Below are positions 48,101-60,300 of a stretch of DNA of 64,000 bases, piece after piece. Under the pieces are notes generated by a model. It made no database searches. It saw nothing but the letters and a program-made list of their open reading frames with translations, and was not told the origin of the DNA. The stretch is from Primula veris (Eukaryota; Streptophyta; Magnoliopsida; Ericales; Primulaceae): assembly GCA_963682055.1 (NCBI GenBank), contig OY821749.1, forward strand, positions 19,480,631 to 19,544,630, in the 5' to 3' direction. Position 1 is the stretch's first letter, and every line of letters starts with the position of its first letter. Both the position numbers and the translations under genes were made by a program.

Positions 48101-48523
48101 GTATTTTATTGGTTATATATATATATATATATATATATTTGTAACTTCAGTTTCAAAGATTTTTTTTTAGCGTATACCTTGCCTTTTGTGATTAGAAAAC
48201 ATCAACAGTACCAAATGTGGAAATATTTAGTCTATACAAGTTAAGTATAAGCACTTATAGCTCGCATAAGTGACCTAGGCACATAAGGTTAATTTAAGTT
48301 TAGTGATTTGTGTTTTGTACCAAAATTCATTTACTAACTTGACTTTCAAAAATATTGATTAGTGACATGTATTATGCATTGTTAATGATTTAGTGACATC
48401 CGGCAACTTTTTTGGATGAAATTTTTTATGAATTACCAATTTAGTGCATATAGTTTGGAACATTATATAATATAACCTTAAAATTATAAAATGTGGAGAT
48501 TTCAGTTGAAAAAAGTTAAATTA
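45152..48523. other. 3.4-kb intergenic region, nothing recognised
   Basis: AT-rich DNA with a T-run near 46896-46914, a CTCTCTCTCTCT run near 46685, and a (TA)n microsatellite at 48113-48139. No coding frame has a recognisable domain and no transposon end was found. Confidence 0.35.
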
Positions 48524-48800
48524 CACTACAGGAAAATTTGTCTCTGCCGATAAAAAATTGGCGACGAAACAAAAATTTGTCGGCAAAAATCAATTTAACC
48601 CGACGAATTTCAATATTTTGTCGGGGAAAATCTCGGCACGGAATTGTGGAGTGGGGTAAACTCCTGCCGACGAAACGGCGACGAATTACTTTTGTCGCGT
48701 CAATTTCCACCAACGAATTTATCGTGTTTTGCCGGTCTACAAAAAACAATTGCAAGCCGACAAATAGCCTGAGACATATTTTGTCGGGTGAGGTATTGTT
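48524..48800. repeat. CACTA subterminal repeat array
   Basis: At least six copies of CGACGAA(A/T) or its complement TTTGTCGG lie within 280 bp, for example near 48559, 48576, 48600, 48617, 48666 and 48780. This GC-containing pattern contrasts with the AT-rich flanks. In CACTA elements such arrays bind the element-encoded protein needed for excision. Confidence 0.75.
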
Positions 48801-50506
48801 TGGGTAAAAAATTGAATTTGATTTGGCTATATACATGGTGTCTACTATCATGAGATCCAATTGTAATCATTAATATAGGGAAAGATAATTACTAATGAGA
48901 TCATCATAGAGGATTAAATTTAATTATAATATTTTTGTAACTAACAGGATAATGTATAAGAGATATAATATTTTCATATAATTATTTAATAATAAATCTT
49001 ACACATATATCTTACGCGAGAAGAAAACTAATTTTTTAACTCAATCTTGTAAATTTGGATGATGAAAATATTTTTACGTTAATAGCATCTAGACATTCAA
49101 ATAAATAACTATCAAAGTAAATTCAAGTTTACTCACTTAAAAACTAAAGTTGGTGATACAACTTAAAATTATAAAAACAACTAAAATTTATGGTTTTCGC
49201 TTATCTTATAAATTCTATGGTTTCTTCTAGATATTATTTTTGTTTATTTTAGATGATCGAATTTGATATAAAGATATAGAATAAAAGTTATTTATAGTAT
49301 AGGTATTCATTAATTTTATATAAATTAAATATTTTTTTAATATTGTAATAGTTAGTTTCGTTTCACTAAGGACACCTCCATTAATTGCAAAGAGTTGGTT
49401 TATCCTAGGAATATCATTATTATTCATTATTTTATCAGAGTTGGATTAAAAAAATTAAGTAGAGGCTTAATTATAACATATTTTGTATATTCAAATAGAT
49501 CATCCATTTTCTATCACCACAATCCTCTAACCTCTATTCTTCCTGATCACCCATCACCGTTTATTCGTGTATAGGTACGTTTTTTTTTTTTTTTTTTTTA
49601 CTTTTATCACCTTTCAAATTGATTTAGTTTGACAAACTATGTGGTTATATCTTGGTTTTGTGGGTAATTTTCTTGTCTAATTTAATAATCATTATTGAAA
49701 AACCAAAATACACTAATTAAGTTGAAGTTCAGTCTCAGTAATACGTATAAGTATTTAATAATGTACTTTGTGCCTCTTTTTTTATTTATTTATCACTTTC
49801 CCACATCTGCTTATACCCTTCACAATTTCATCTATAAATTATTGTAAATCACGTATAATAATTTTAGTCTCTTTATATTAACGTTCATACTAAATTATGC
49901 TAACAAGGTGTTCGATAAAATGCTTATACTATTATATATTGGTTTCAAACTACTCTATCTACTTTGGGTGTTTTTAGATTTTCTTTTTATTAGCTTACGA
50001 TATGAAGTCCAATTTGGTTATATATCCTCTTAATTTTGTTAGGTGATATCAATGTTATTACATGAATGTGTTTTAATGATTTATAAAAATCTTTGATTTG
50101 TATTATATTTGTGGCGTCTAATTTTTAATCTTTATTTAATTGGCTTAGTACAACTTTTTTCTATTGTGTTTCGACTTTTATTTTTATGTGGTCAGTTTTA
50201 CCCATCTTTTGGTGTTGGTCATTAAATAAATATTTTTCAGATGGTAAAACAAGTAATTTACAACGTACTATAACAAATAAAGTCATATTTTTTTAATATA
50301 TTAATTTCTTTCTTCAAGAGTTGGTGATTAATGGGGTTTTCAAGAAAAAAATTGTTGGATCATTCTAGTCATAGTTATTTGTTTGATAATTTCATTAATG
50401 TTTTTTTTTTGACTTTTAGAAATTGGATTGTCAGGTTTTGGGTTTTCATGCTTCTTTGAGCTTAAACAATTTTTTTCTTTTGTACAACATAAATTCAACG
50501 CTACAG

Positions 50507-53361
50507 ATGGATAGAAGTTGGATGCGCAACCCCAACCGTGTGAGTACTCAATATGAAGAAGGGGTCAAAGATCATCGAGAATGCTAAAAACTATTTAGAT
50601 CAACAAAATAAAATCAAGTGTCCATGTATGCAGTGTAGTAATTTAAAGAAGTGGGAATTGGAAGTAGTTCATAAACATTTATTTAGATATGGTATTGAGC
50701 CTTTCTACAATCCATGGATCCATCATGGTGAAGGCCCAGATTGTAATGAAACACATTCAAATACCGTCCGACAATCAGATGATTGCGATAATGATGAGGC
50801 TTTGAACATGGTTAACGAAGCCTTTCCCTATGCATCAAGTGTATCTGGAAATCAAAATATGGATTATGATGATGATTTTGATAATGTAGAAGGTTGTAGG
50901 TCAACTTTTTGTACTATTGAGTATTATAAAAAGTACGGGAGGCTGTTGAACGAGGCTCAATAAGAATTGTATCCTGGGTGCGATGAGTTTTCAATTTTGT
51001 ATGTGGTTGTAGAGCTGATGCACATGAAAGTCGCATATCTAGTGTCTAATAAATGTTTTGATGTCATGCTAGATATAATGAGGTGTATGCTTCAACGAAA
51101 TCATCGATTGCCTTAGACTCATTATCATTGTATGAAGATATTAAAAGATCTTGGGTTAGGGTATGATAAGATTGACATTTGTCCCAATGATTGTATTTTG
51201 TTCGATAAAGAAAACAAAGGAAAGGAAAAGTGTCCTGTTTGTGGAGAGTCACGATACAAGAATCAAAAAAGCAATGTTCAAGACGATGATGGGAAGGATC
51301 AAAAGAAAATTTCTCAAAAGGTTTTGCGCAACTTTCCATTGAAGCCTAGATTACAACGTCTTTACATGGCAAACCACATATCTTCTAGTATGAGATGGCA
51401 TAAGGAAGAAAGAGTGGAAGATGGTATAATGAGGCACCCTGCAGATTGCGAGGCTTGGAAAGAGTTTGACCGTATGTATCCTGATTTTGCTGAAGACCAA
51501 CGTAATGTGAGATTGGGACTCGCTTCAGATGGATTAAATCCTAATAATAATATGGCTAAGTCATATAGCATGTGGCAAGTCATTACTATCCCATATAACC
51601 TTCCTCCTTGGCTGTGCATGAAAAAAGAATTTTCCATGTTGTCTTTATTGATTCCTAGACCTAAAGCTCCGAGTGGGAGGATTGATATTTCCTTAAGGCC
51701 ATTAGTCGATGAGTTAAAAGATCTGTGGGAAAATGGTGTGAAAACTTATGATAAAATCACAAATTCTACATTTATGTTGCGAGAATCTCTTTTATGGACA
51801 ATCAATGACTTTCCTGCTTATGGAAATTTATCGGGTTGGAGAACGAAGGGTTATAAAGCATGTCCGGTTTGTAATAAAGATATCACATCTTTGGGGATAA
51901 TGGGAAAAATTTGTTACATGGGACATCGTCGTTGGTTACCATATGATCATCCATGGCGTTTGAATGGTGAAGCATTTGATGGCAGTGTTGAACATAGAGG
52001 TCGACCTAGAGAATTCTCAGGAGTTGACCATTTGAACCAATTAAATGAAATAACTGACTTTGATGAGAAAGAGAAGAATCCTACTTCCGATGGTAAAAAA
52101 AGAAAGGCTCATATGGAAAATGCCAAAAAGCCTATGTGGTCCAAAAAAAGTATATTTTTTGAGTTGCTGTATTGGTCCAAGCTTAAAATTAGACATAATC
52201 TTGACGTGATGCACATTGAAAAAAATGTGTGCGACAGTGTCGTTGGCACCATTTTGGGCATCGAGGGAAAAACAAAAGATACATTTAAAGGTAGGCAATA
52301 CTGTATGGATTTAGGCATCAAGAAAAAGTTATGGTTGCAATATAAAGGAGATAAACTTTTGAAAAGTCATCCTTATTATACAATGAAGCCATCTGATAAA
52401 CGTGACTTCATGCAATTCTTGACCTCAATCAAATTTCCCGACGGGTTTGCTTCTAATATTGCCAGTTGTGTTAATACTGAAAAAGGAAAACTAACAGGAT
52501 TAAAAACACATGATTGCCATGTACTTTTACAACGTATTTTGCCTGTTGGTATTCGTAAATACTTGCCGCCAGAAGTGTTGATCCCATCATGCACATTTCA
52601 AGTTTTTTCCAACAATTATGTGCAAAATCTGCCACAGTGTCTGATATGGAGAGGTTGGAAAATGAGATTGTTCTCACTCTATGCAAAATTGAACAAGTAT
52701 TTATTCCAGCCTTTTTTGATGTAATGATCCATTTGATGGTACATATTGCACGTGAAGTCAAGATAGCCGGCCCTGTAACTTTTCGATGGATGTATACAAT
52801 TGAAAGGTAAATTTAAATTATTACATGTTTATTGCGAATATGATATTATTTTATTTAGTTTGTAGTATAATATTTTTAACTCTAACTTTTTTCCATTGTA
52901 GATTGATGGGAACTTATAAGAAGTATGTGCGCAACAGGGCTCATCCTGAGGGTTCCATAGCGGAGACATATATCGCTAATGAGGCTTTAACTTTTTGTTC
53001 AGAGTACCTAAGCAACGTGGAGAGATCATACAACCGCGCTGATAGACATGATGATGGCGGTGTTCGATCTCAAACAGTTGATGTGTTTGCACAAAGGGCT
53101 CGCCCGTTTTCTTGGAAGTCAACTAAACAATTGTCTAAAAAAGAAATCGAAGTCATTCAATGGTAAATATTGGAGAATTGTGAAGAAGTGAAGGATTATA
53201 TGGAGTAAGTTATAATTTCTTTCCTTTTTTTAAATATTAAATTTACACTCATGAATAAATTAATGTTTTATAGGGAACACGCAAGCTTATTAATGCAGAC
53301 TTCTACGCATGATATTGAAGGCAGACAAATGAGAGAATTTCCATCTTGGTTTAAGAAACGG
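50507..53361 (+). pseudogene. Broken TNP2-type (Transposase_21) CACTA transposase
   Basis: Starting at the ATG at 50507, MDRSWMRNPNRVSTQYEEGV is the transposase-associated N-terminal domain. A frameshift near 50570 moves on to ENAKNYLDQQNKIKCPCMQC and HKHLFRYGIEPFYNPWIHHG. In-frame stops follow at 50961 and 51114. A long open part from 51132 carries KILKDLGLGYDKIDICPNDC, a CPVCGESRY zinc pair, and the conserved TNP2 core (WQVITIPYNLPPWLCMK, LLWTINDFPAYGNLSGW, DVMHIEKNVCDSVVGTI). A frameshift near 52595 leads to FFDVMIHLMVHIAREVKIAG and FRWMYTIER. Two introns keep GT/AG ends (52807-52901 and 53204-53273), and a stop follows QW at 53164. Further C-terminal exons are missing. The copy is clearly dead: at least two frameshifts and three stops. 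Confidence 0.9.
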
Positions 53362-54599
53362 GTATGTATTTAATTGTATCATTTTTTTTATCTTACTTGT
53401 TATTATTATTTTTCACTTTTCAGTATAAATTTGTTTAATATATAAATCTCTTTCCAAAATAAATAAAGTTCTCAGAAAATGTTACTTTATCTAAAGAATT
53501 GTTTTTCCTAAAAAACAAATTTCTTTCCAAAGTCGTTTTTTATTCTTTAGTAAACAATTTTTAAAAATATATGCTTAAGTAAACATTATATTGGTAAAAG
53601 AGAAAACAATTTAGTACAATCTTTTTAATCATAAACTAGCATTTTCAAAAAAAAAAAAAAAAAACTCGCATTTTCTTGAAAAAAATTATTTGAAAAATTG
53701 CACTTTTTCGAGAAAAGTTGCTAAATTTAAAATGTGCTTTTTCCCAAAACAAATAATATAATTTTTTTTTTCTTCAGAAAACGAGTTACTTATGTTATTT
53801 TCATCAATTTACTAGCTTAATTGTTAATTTATAAGCTATGGGGATTGTGCTGTAATTGTTTTAAACTTTTAAAGTTAAGTTTAATATGATCCGCCCAAAA
53901 AATTAATGGCATGTCACTAAATCATTAAAAGTGTATAATACATGTCAATAAATTAAAAAATTTGAAATTCAGATCAACAAAACAATATTGATAAAAACAC
54001 ATGTTAATAAACTGAAATTAACCCCATGTTATACCATGGATCCATTTCAGAAAATTAATCGTGACAAATAACCAAGTTTGGATATTTACTCGAAATTTTT
54101 TATTAAGAAAAAGAAACCAATATACTTACTTGGTCTCCTTACAAATATAGTTCTCGTAGACAACTTGGTATTGAAGCATTGGCAACTTGTATTCCATACC
54201 AGGATGGAAAACCTCTTAATAATCTCATATCATTGAAGCAAGCAAAATAAGTACTAATAATTTATATGTATATATATAATTATAAAACGATGCAGTGAAC
54301 CCGTTATATATATGTATAGTTGCATGAAAACGCATTAAAGTTTTGGAAATCAATGTGTAATTCCTTCCAACTCTTATCAATGGAAATGTTTTCTACTTTG
54401 GTCTTTTTTAATACTCCAACTTATCTCACTGAGAGAACCAGTCTTACTTCATTGTGCTAGGCTATAATCAGAATTACGACAAAGGTGTAAGTGATAACAC
54501 TTATTATAACATCATGTGATCATTATTCTAAAGAAAATGTGTAGAAAAATAAGAGATTTCGTGTCATGTCAAGGACATTAATTGAAGTATGATATGCAA
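53362..54599. other. AT-rich DNA, possibly the rest of the CACTA element
   Basis: Long A and T runs (53640-53770) are followed by ordinary AT-rich DNA. A short frame at 54146-54250 (REL-like start, then IEALATCIPYQDGKPLNNLI on the plus strand) looks protein-like but I do not recognise it. No CACTA right end is visible. Confidence 0.3.
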
Positions 54600-54720
54600 A
54601 AAAGAGTATCAATTGGTACGACCAAATCTGTTACAGATCTGTCACTAAATAACCAAATCTGTTTGTCACTAAAACAAAAATCTATTGCCATACCGTCGCT
54701 TATTAGGGCGGTAAGAAGCA
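54600..54720 (-). repeat. CACTA-like subterminal repeat module, copy B
   Basis: This is the reverse complement of the module at 39856-39985. It reads CCTAATAAGCGACGGTATGG, TTTAGTGACAGATCTG and AACAGATTTGGTCGTACC on the minus strand. The motif TCTGTCACTAAAT is repeated. It may be the right subterminal region of the CACTA element to the left, or of a separate one. Confidence 0.45.
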
Positions 54721-54875
54721 AAATATGTCACTATTTACTACTATTTAGGTTAGAAAAGGGAATTAAGATAAACTTGTATGATTAAATTTATAGAGGACTT
54801 TTTAATTCTATTGTATTACCTCATTAATTACTTGTACACATGCATACTGAGCGCGAGTAATGTTTTATTTGTAAT

Positions 54876-55013
54876 ATTCCATCCGTTCTCAATTAATTAT
54901 CTATTACGAAACTATGTGTAATTTTAATCGATCAATAACTTGTATCAAAATTATCGGAATGAAAATTTTAAAAAATTAATCATATAGTTCAAATATTAAA
55001 TTATCGGAGATTC
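54876..55013. mobile_element. Stowaway-like MITE, copy 3, truncated
   Basis: It starts ATTCCATCCGTTCTCAATTA and shares TTACGAAACTATGTGTAATT and ACTTGTATCAAAATTATC with the copies at 2654 and 17453. The right half is missing, and similarity stops near 55010. Confidence 0.6.
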
Positions 55014-55657
55014 CATGTATTATAGTTTTTAATCTATAGCTAGTTTTTGTAAAAAAGCTAGGTTCCAGCTGAACTGACCCACCAGGAAAATGTGTATAAT
55101 GCATGTCACCGATTCAATAGTAAAATTTTAAAACAGAAAAAAAGGTTAAGATTAATTCTTCAGATTCATAATTTGGATAAGATATCGCAATATAGTTTGT
55201 CATTAATTTAATGTGGTCTGCCGTCAGCATAGTAACATTTGTCTGCTTCACAAATTATCTGATGATCTGATCCATCTCATGAGCCGTGACATAATTAAAA
55301 TGAATCCTTTTTCCACACTTTTTTTTTGTTTCATTTTTATTTTACTTTAACAATTATATGCCGCTTTCTCAATGTGGATGATATTTGTTCTTCTTCCAAA
55401 TAGAAAGTTTCCAATAAGACCGCCTAAATTATTTGATTCTTCTTCAGAAGCAAAGACTTGAAGCATTAAAAGATGAAGAGCAAAAAAAAAAAAAAAAGGA
55501 AAGTAATTCAAATTTGGAAGTATAGACTCCTCAAAACATAAGAGTGGCTGGCACATCACCAGTCTGGTTTTGGAGCACACAAAAGATGATTAAATTATTA
55601 AAAATAATCTCTCATATGTAGCATATTCTAACATTAATATAAGGCAGAGACTATTAA
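55014..55657. other. AT-rich DNA, no gene supported
   Basis: A 77-codon minus-strand frame at 55347-55580 has no recognised domain and is built partly on a poly-A run (55484-55499). No transposon end is seen before the Helitron-like block. Confidence 0.35.
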
Positions 55658-55876
55658 TCTCTCCTACTATTAATATAAACCAACAAAAAAAAATGAATAT
55701 GTCAAATTTTATCAATTTTTTTCAAAAATGTCCCTATTTCAATTTGCTAATTACTCATATATCATAATGCAATTCAAATAAATAAATAACTAAATAAATA
55801 TGTTCATTCTCATACATCAATTAATCTCCTAAACTATACTTGTATAACAATAAAACATCATATTATTAGGACATTC
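55658..55876 (+). mobile_element. Helitron-like 5' fragment, plus orientation
   Basis: It starts TCTCTCCTACTATTAATATA after a host A, the usual A|TC start of plant Helitrons. About 215 bp match, in reverse complement, the element at 55951-56642, up to AAAACATCATATTATTAGG. No 3' hairpin follows in this orientation, so this is a truncated copy lying head-to-head with the other. Confidence 0.5.
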
Positions 55877-55964
55877 GTTTTTTTTTTTTTCCGATTATAA
55901 GTCTAAATTTGCGTCAAAATAGCTTACCAGTAACCTCTATATATTATATACTAGTAATCGTAGA

Positions 55965-55979
55965 ACACGCGTTGCGTGT
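55965..55979 (-). other. Helitron 3' terminal hairpin
   Basis: ACACGC and GCGTGT form a perfect 6-bp stem around a 3-nt loop. The hairpin lies ten bases from CTAG on the minus strand. It is a GC-rich island in AT-rich DNA, as expected of a Helitron replication terminator. Confidence 0.65.
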
Positions 55980-56189
55980 GCGATACGTATATAAATATGA
56001 TCTCAGACAAATGAATTTAAAATTTTCTAAAAAATGATGGAATTAAATAATTAATATAGTAAATTAATAATCGTATATAAGGAATAATATGATGTTTTAT
56101 TGTTATATAAATATAATTTGAGAAATTAATTGATGTGTGAGAATGAGCATATTTATTTAGTTATTTACTTATTTATATATTTGAATTAC

Positions 56190-56529
56190 GGGGGAGGATA
56201 TATGAATATCATGAAAAACACCCAACTAGACACTTTTTCATAAAAACGCTCCAAATCAAGATTTGGTTAATGCAAATCTCCACGGTTTCACGACGGGAAC
56301 ACAAATATGCGTATTATTTTTTTTTTATGAGATGTATAATGACATGTTTTGAATTTTTAAATTTTACCATAATTTCGAAACATGTCATTATACATCTCGG
56401 AAAAAAAAAAACAAGACGCATATTTGTGTTCCCGTCGTGAAACCGTGGAGATTTGCATTAACCAAATCTTGATTTGGAGCGTTTTTACGAAAAAGTGTCT
56501 AGTTGGGTGTTTTTCATATAACATTTCCC
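56190..56529. mobile_element. MULE-type foldback MITE with 9-bp target duplication, near-perfect arms
   Basis: Arms of about 150 bp are almost perfect inverted copies. Examples are AAAAACACCCAACTAGACAC with its mirror GTGTCTAGTTGGGTGTTTTT, and CTCCACGGTTTCACGACGGG with its mirror. The left end is GGGGGAGGATATATGAATAT and the right end is ATATAACATTTCCC. TTGAATTAC flanks both sides (56181-56189 and 56530-56538). Arm similarity this high suggests a fairly recent insertion. It lies inside the Helitron at 55951-56642. There is no coding capacity. Confidence 0.85.
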
Positions 56530-56642
56530 TTGAATTACATTATGTTATATGAACAATTAGTAAATTGGAATAGGGACATTTTTAAAAAAAATTGAAAAAA
56601 TTTAACAGCTTCATTTCTTTTGGGTTTATATTAATAGTATGG

Positions 56643-57320
56643 TATATATGTATATTTTAATGCAGTTTTTAATCAAATAATATCATCTCTGAAAAAATAT
56701 GGCCCACCAATCTATAGATAAAATGAAGATTTTGCAGCCTGTTTTTTAATTATAAAGTAGCTCTCAACTACTTAGACGTGGATGTTGTGTGTAATCAAAT
56801 AAAGACGTCGCTGTTACAAGGATAAACATTAGCAGTCATCCAACTTATAATAATTTTCAAGTAGAACCACAAAAAAAACCAGCATTGTGCAGTTAGTAAA
56901 CAAAAAGAAATGAACCTGAGATTTAAAAATACAAGCAGGTCTTGATTTGCTTTTTTTATTAAGGAAATGCAACTGAAATAAAGCCAACACCGCAGTGTTG
57001 CTCTGTTGCTAACACGTCTAGGATCAATGTCCAAATCTACCATGTACAAACGCACTGAGAAACGAAAGCTCCTAAAATAAACAGAAGTCACTAATCCCAC
57101 TAAAACCAGTGGTAACATCTTGTTGCGAGAAATGTAACCTCTTAACTTACCCAACAAAACAAAACAAAAACCTGAACTACTTATGCATTTATATCTAAGC
57201 TAACTATTCTGAAAAATAAAACTAGAGCAAGGTAAAATATGGCCTCAACTAAAGAAATCAAAATATTCCTAGCGACTACTCTAGCTAGCTTCTGCTCTAA
57301 AACTGTACTGATTCAGCATC
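56643..57320 (-). other. 3' flank of the clade-B AHL gene
   Basis: This holds the 3' untranslated region of the minus-strand AHL gene. Frames across 56795-57157 have no domain. A poly(A) site cannot be placed with confidence. Confidence 0.35.
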
Positions 57321-60300
57321 TCACTGTGGAAGCATATGGGATGTGGAAGTAGACCAGACCATGTTCTGGTGCATGGGCGTACCATGAAATGCTTGGGAAA
57401 CATTATTATTATTTTCATTGTAGAAAAGAGGTCCCCCATTATAAGTAGCGCTCCCGCTTCCATGTCCGTGTCCATTTACATGTTCCTCCTCTGAATCGGT
57501 TGAATGAGTTTGAGATGGGGGGCTTGCCACTGTTAAAGGTTCGGTGAAGTTCAGCATATTCGTCGGTGGAGGTGGAGAAGGAGGACCAGGCTTGGGCTTT
57601 CTGCCACCTGCAATGAAGGTACCAACAATGACCTGGCATATATAGAAGTTAAAACACAAAGTTAGATGAAACTGTTGGAGCTCTTCACTGTAACATTCTG
57701 GTTCGCGGTCTTAAGCTTGTACCAAACTACAAGAAGAAAGTGGATTTCATATCACCTATCATGCACAAACAACAATTATAATGCTTTAACCTCTTCATGG
57801 ATCACTAACCGCAAGCAATAAAAAAATGCAATCATGTGGCTTCCTTTTCAGTGCCCACGGGTTGATACAAGTTTAAAACTACGTTGCTGGCTTATACCCG
57901 AATTGCTGCTATGTGACAAATTTCTACCAGAAAATGTGGTCTCAAATAATGGTTGTATTCATTAACCCGCATATGATTGACAAAGCTAACCATATGTTCA
58001 TGATAGAGAAGGCCTGTGAGATAGTCTACATTTTCATATTTGAAGCATAACTGAGTTTGATTCCCTTCAGCTGGCGAAAAATTCTCTGTATATTCACAAG
58101 TTTCGCAAAAGCCATGGTCCAAGGTTATAATGATAAAATTTAAAAGTGTTCAATTTCTCAAAATTCTGTTTTCCCTTTATTACCTGTTTATGTCAATCAG
58201 AAATCATGGTTTATTCAAAATTTCTACCACAAAGAGATTTCAACTATACAGTGCTAGTTGTTACAAAAAAAGCTCAAATCAGAGTTTTATATAAGGAATT
58301 AAGATGAATTTTTAAATATACAACTCATACCTGTACAGGTACTGCTGCCCTCATAACTCCTGCGATTCCACCACCCAAAACATGTCCATCGGGTCCCGCC
58401 AAAGATACACTCACACCACCTGTTCTGCTACGGCTTCCATTACTTTCTGAAAGAAGATAAGAGCCTGATAATGATATAATCTCGTAACGGCCCTGCAAGA
58501 AACATTTCCCCAATACACGTAAATTGATAAGAAAATTCAGTACAATAGCTTTGAATAATAACATAGAAGAGCAATGAAACATTTTGGTTGATATGATAAT
58601 TGATTCAGGGAAAAATAATAAGATATGGGTGGGAAGTAGAAGCTCATAAGCTCATGCGGGAAAGCCACTAAATAACCAATGTCTGTTACATATTTCCTAT
58701 CAGATATTATTCGCAATTAAAGTTAAGTAGTACGTCGCCACTAAAGGTATTCTTTCCAAAAACGTGATATGTACGAAAAATTAGGGAAAGTCATTATAAG
58801 TAACTAAATATCAAGTAATACGTCGCCATTAAAGTTATATTTTCCGAAGATGTGATATGCACAAAAAAATGAGGGCCAAATTCCAAACTACCAACTAATT
58901 CAAAGTGGAGGGATCATTGCGTTTTCCTTGCTGATCATAATAGTCACATCTTTGAAATATTAGCTAACTAACGCGGATTGGAAATGTAGTATGCACATGA
59001 ATCTAATTATTCTTTTTTAATAAGGCATCGAAAGAGACTTTCTGTTCCATTGCATAAAATATATGAAAGGAATCATTGTGCTTTGCAGATCTCTGAACAA
59101 TAACAATAAACAATGGAAACACTATTAATTAAACTACCACCATGTCCAGGTCTGATTACATTCCATAAAACATATTCCCGCAACACAACTTCAACAAGAA
59201 GTTTTAAAAAAAGGAAACAGTTCAAATAACAGCACCACCATGTGTCTCACTCGGTTTGCATTATTGCTACTGATATGTAGCTTATCTATGAACTATGGCA
59301 CATTATTTCACATTGCAATGTATGTATGTGCAACAAGAGAGAGATAAAAAAATCAAATTTTGCGGAGCAAATCAAAAAATGAAAGTCCATAACATAAACC
59401 TCGTATGTCATTGTGCTACCAGAAACTGTAGGCTGACGAAGGGTGACATTACTGACAGCCCCATTTGCAGAAAGAATGCACACAGTCCTCGGTCCTTGCT
59501 GTGAGAAAGCCAAGATCTTTGATGCAATGTCCTGCAGTACATAAGAGGAGAGGGAAAAAGTTAAGTATAGACAAGGAAACAAGTTGAAAGAGCTAAAGTA
59601 ATATGAATATAATTATACTGCCCTGCAATCAAGACACATAACTCTGAATTGAGTGTGCATCTGTCTGTGTGCAAACATATCGGATATACGGGTTTGTCCG
59701 AACTTTGAAAAAAACAGACTGCCATGTTATCACACGTTGCGTCTCCAAAATATATTTGTTTAGGCTAAAACACGATTCAACACTCAAAGTTTGATTTGAG
59801 CCTGATTCATATGGGCGATTCAGGTGTTAAATAAATCAACAGTAAGGTACATTCAAATAATTGTTTCTCTTATGATCTCTAAGTTAAGTTGAATTGAGAT
59901 TTTAAGAATTCTACTCTTCTCAAAGTTCAAGCTTTGGAGACACTGTCTCCATATATGAAAGTATTCTTTTAGTAACGGAGTTAGTTAAGTATGGCATTAT
60001 CACACTGTATCAATGTACTCTTAGATTTTATAATCAAAATGCATACGTGTCTCAACTCAGGCCCAATCTTCTAAGAACTGTACTTCATTGTTAGTCATCA
60101 AAGAAGCTTTATACTTTTTAACTTTTTCAGCTGAGCAAAGTGTGTGGCATCGCGAGATCAAATAAATATCGGGAATTTAGTAAAACGGCAAGACTGGTCG
60201 CAGTCGGATCCCCTAAATGCCTAACACAGCCCTCTCAATGTAATTTAACCATAATTACATATCGAAACCCTTAATCATATAGATAATGGCATCCTCGAGT

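Larger units (their letters stand above)
48524..53361 (+). mobile_element. CACTA (En/Spm) transposon, left part with decayed transposase
   Basis: The terminus CACTACAGGAAAATTTGTCT at 48524 is a typical CACTA end, preceded by TTA as a possible 3-bp target site. The next 280 bp hold many CGACGAA / TTTGTCGG motifs in both directions, the usual subterminal transposase-binding array. A damaged TNP2-type transposase begins 2 kb further on. I could not find the matching right terminus (TTTCCTGTAGTG), so the right border is set at the last recognisable exon and is not the true end. DNA from 48800 to 50500 is AT-rich leader or intron. Confidence 0.75.
55951..56642 (-). mobile_element. Non-autonomous Helitron, minus orientation, split by a foldback
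   Basis: On the minus strand the element begins near 56642 (ACTATTAATATAAACCC, with the expected TC apparently mutated). It ends with a GC-rich hairpin, ten bases, and then CTAG at 55954-55951 followed by T. A 3' hairpin about 10 nt before CTAG|T is the Helitron signature. Removing the 340-bp foldback and its 9-bp duplication leaves about 343 bp, too short to encode the RepHel protein. The terminal 210 bp match the fragment at 55658-55876. Confidence 0.6.

Noticed and set aside
50553..52724. Intact host gene made of the long frames in this region
   Set aside because: The translated motifs are those of TNP2-type CACTA transposase, and frameshifts plus in-frame stops show a dead transposon gene.
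55347..55580. 77-codon minus-strand frame as a small gene
   Set aside because: Part of it is a poly-Phe stretch from an A-run; no domain or conserved feature.
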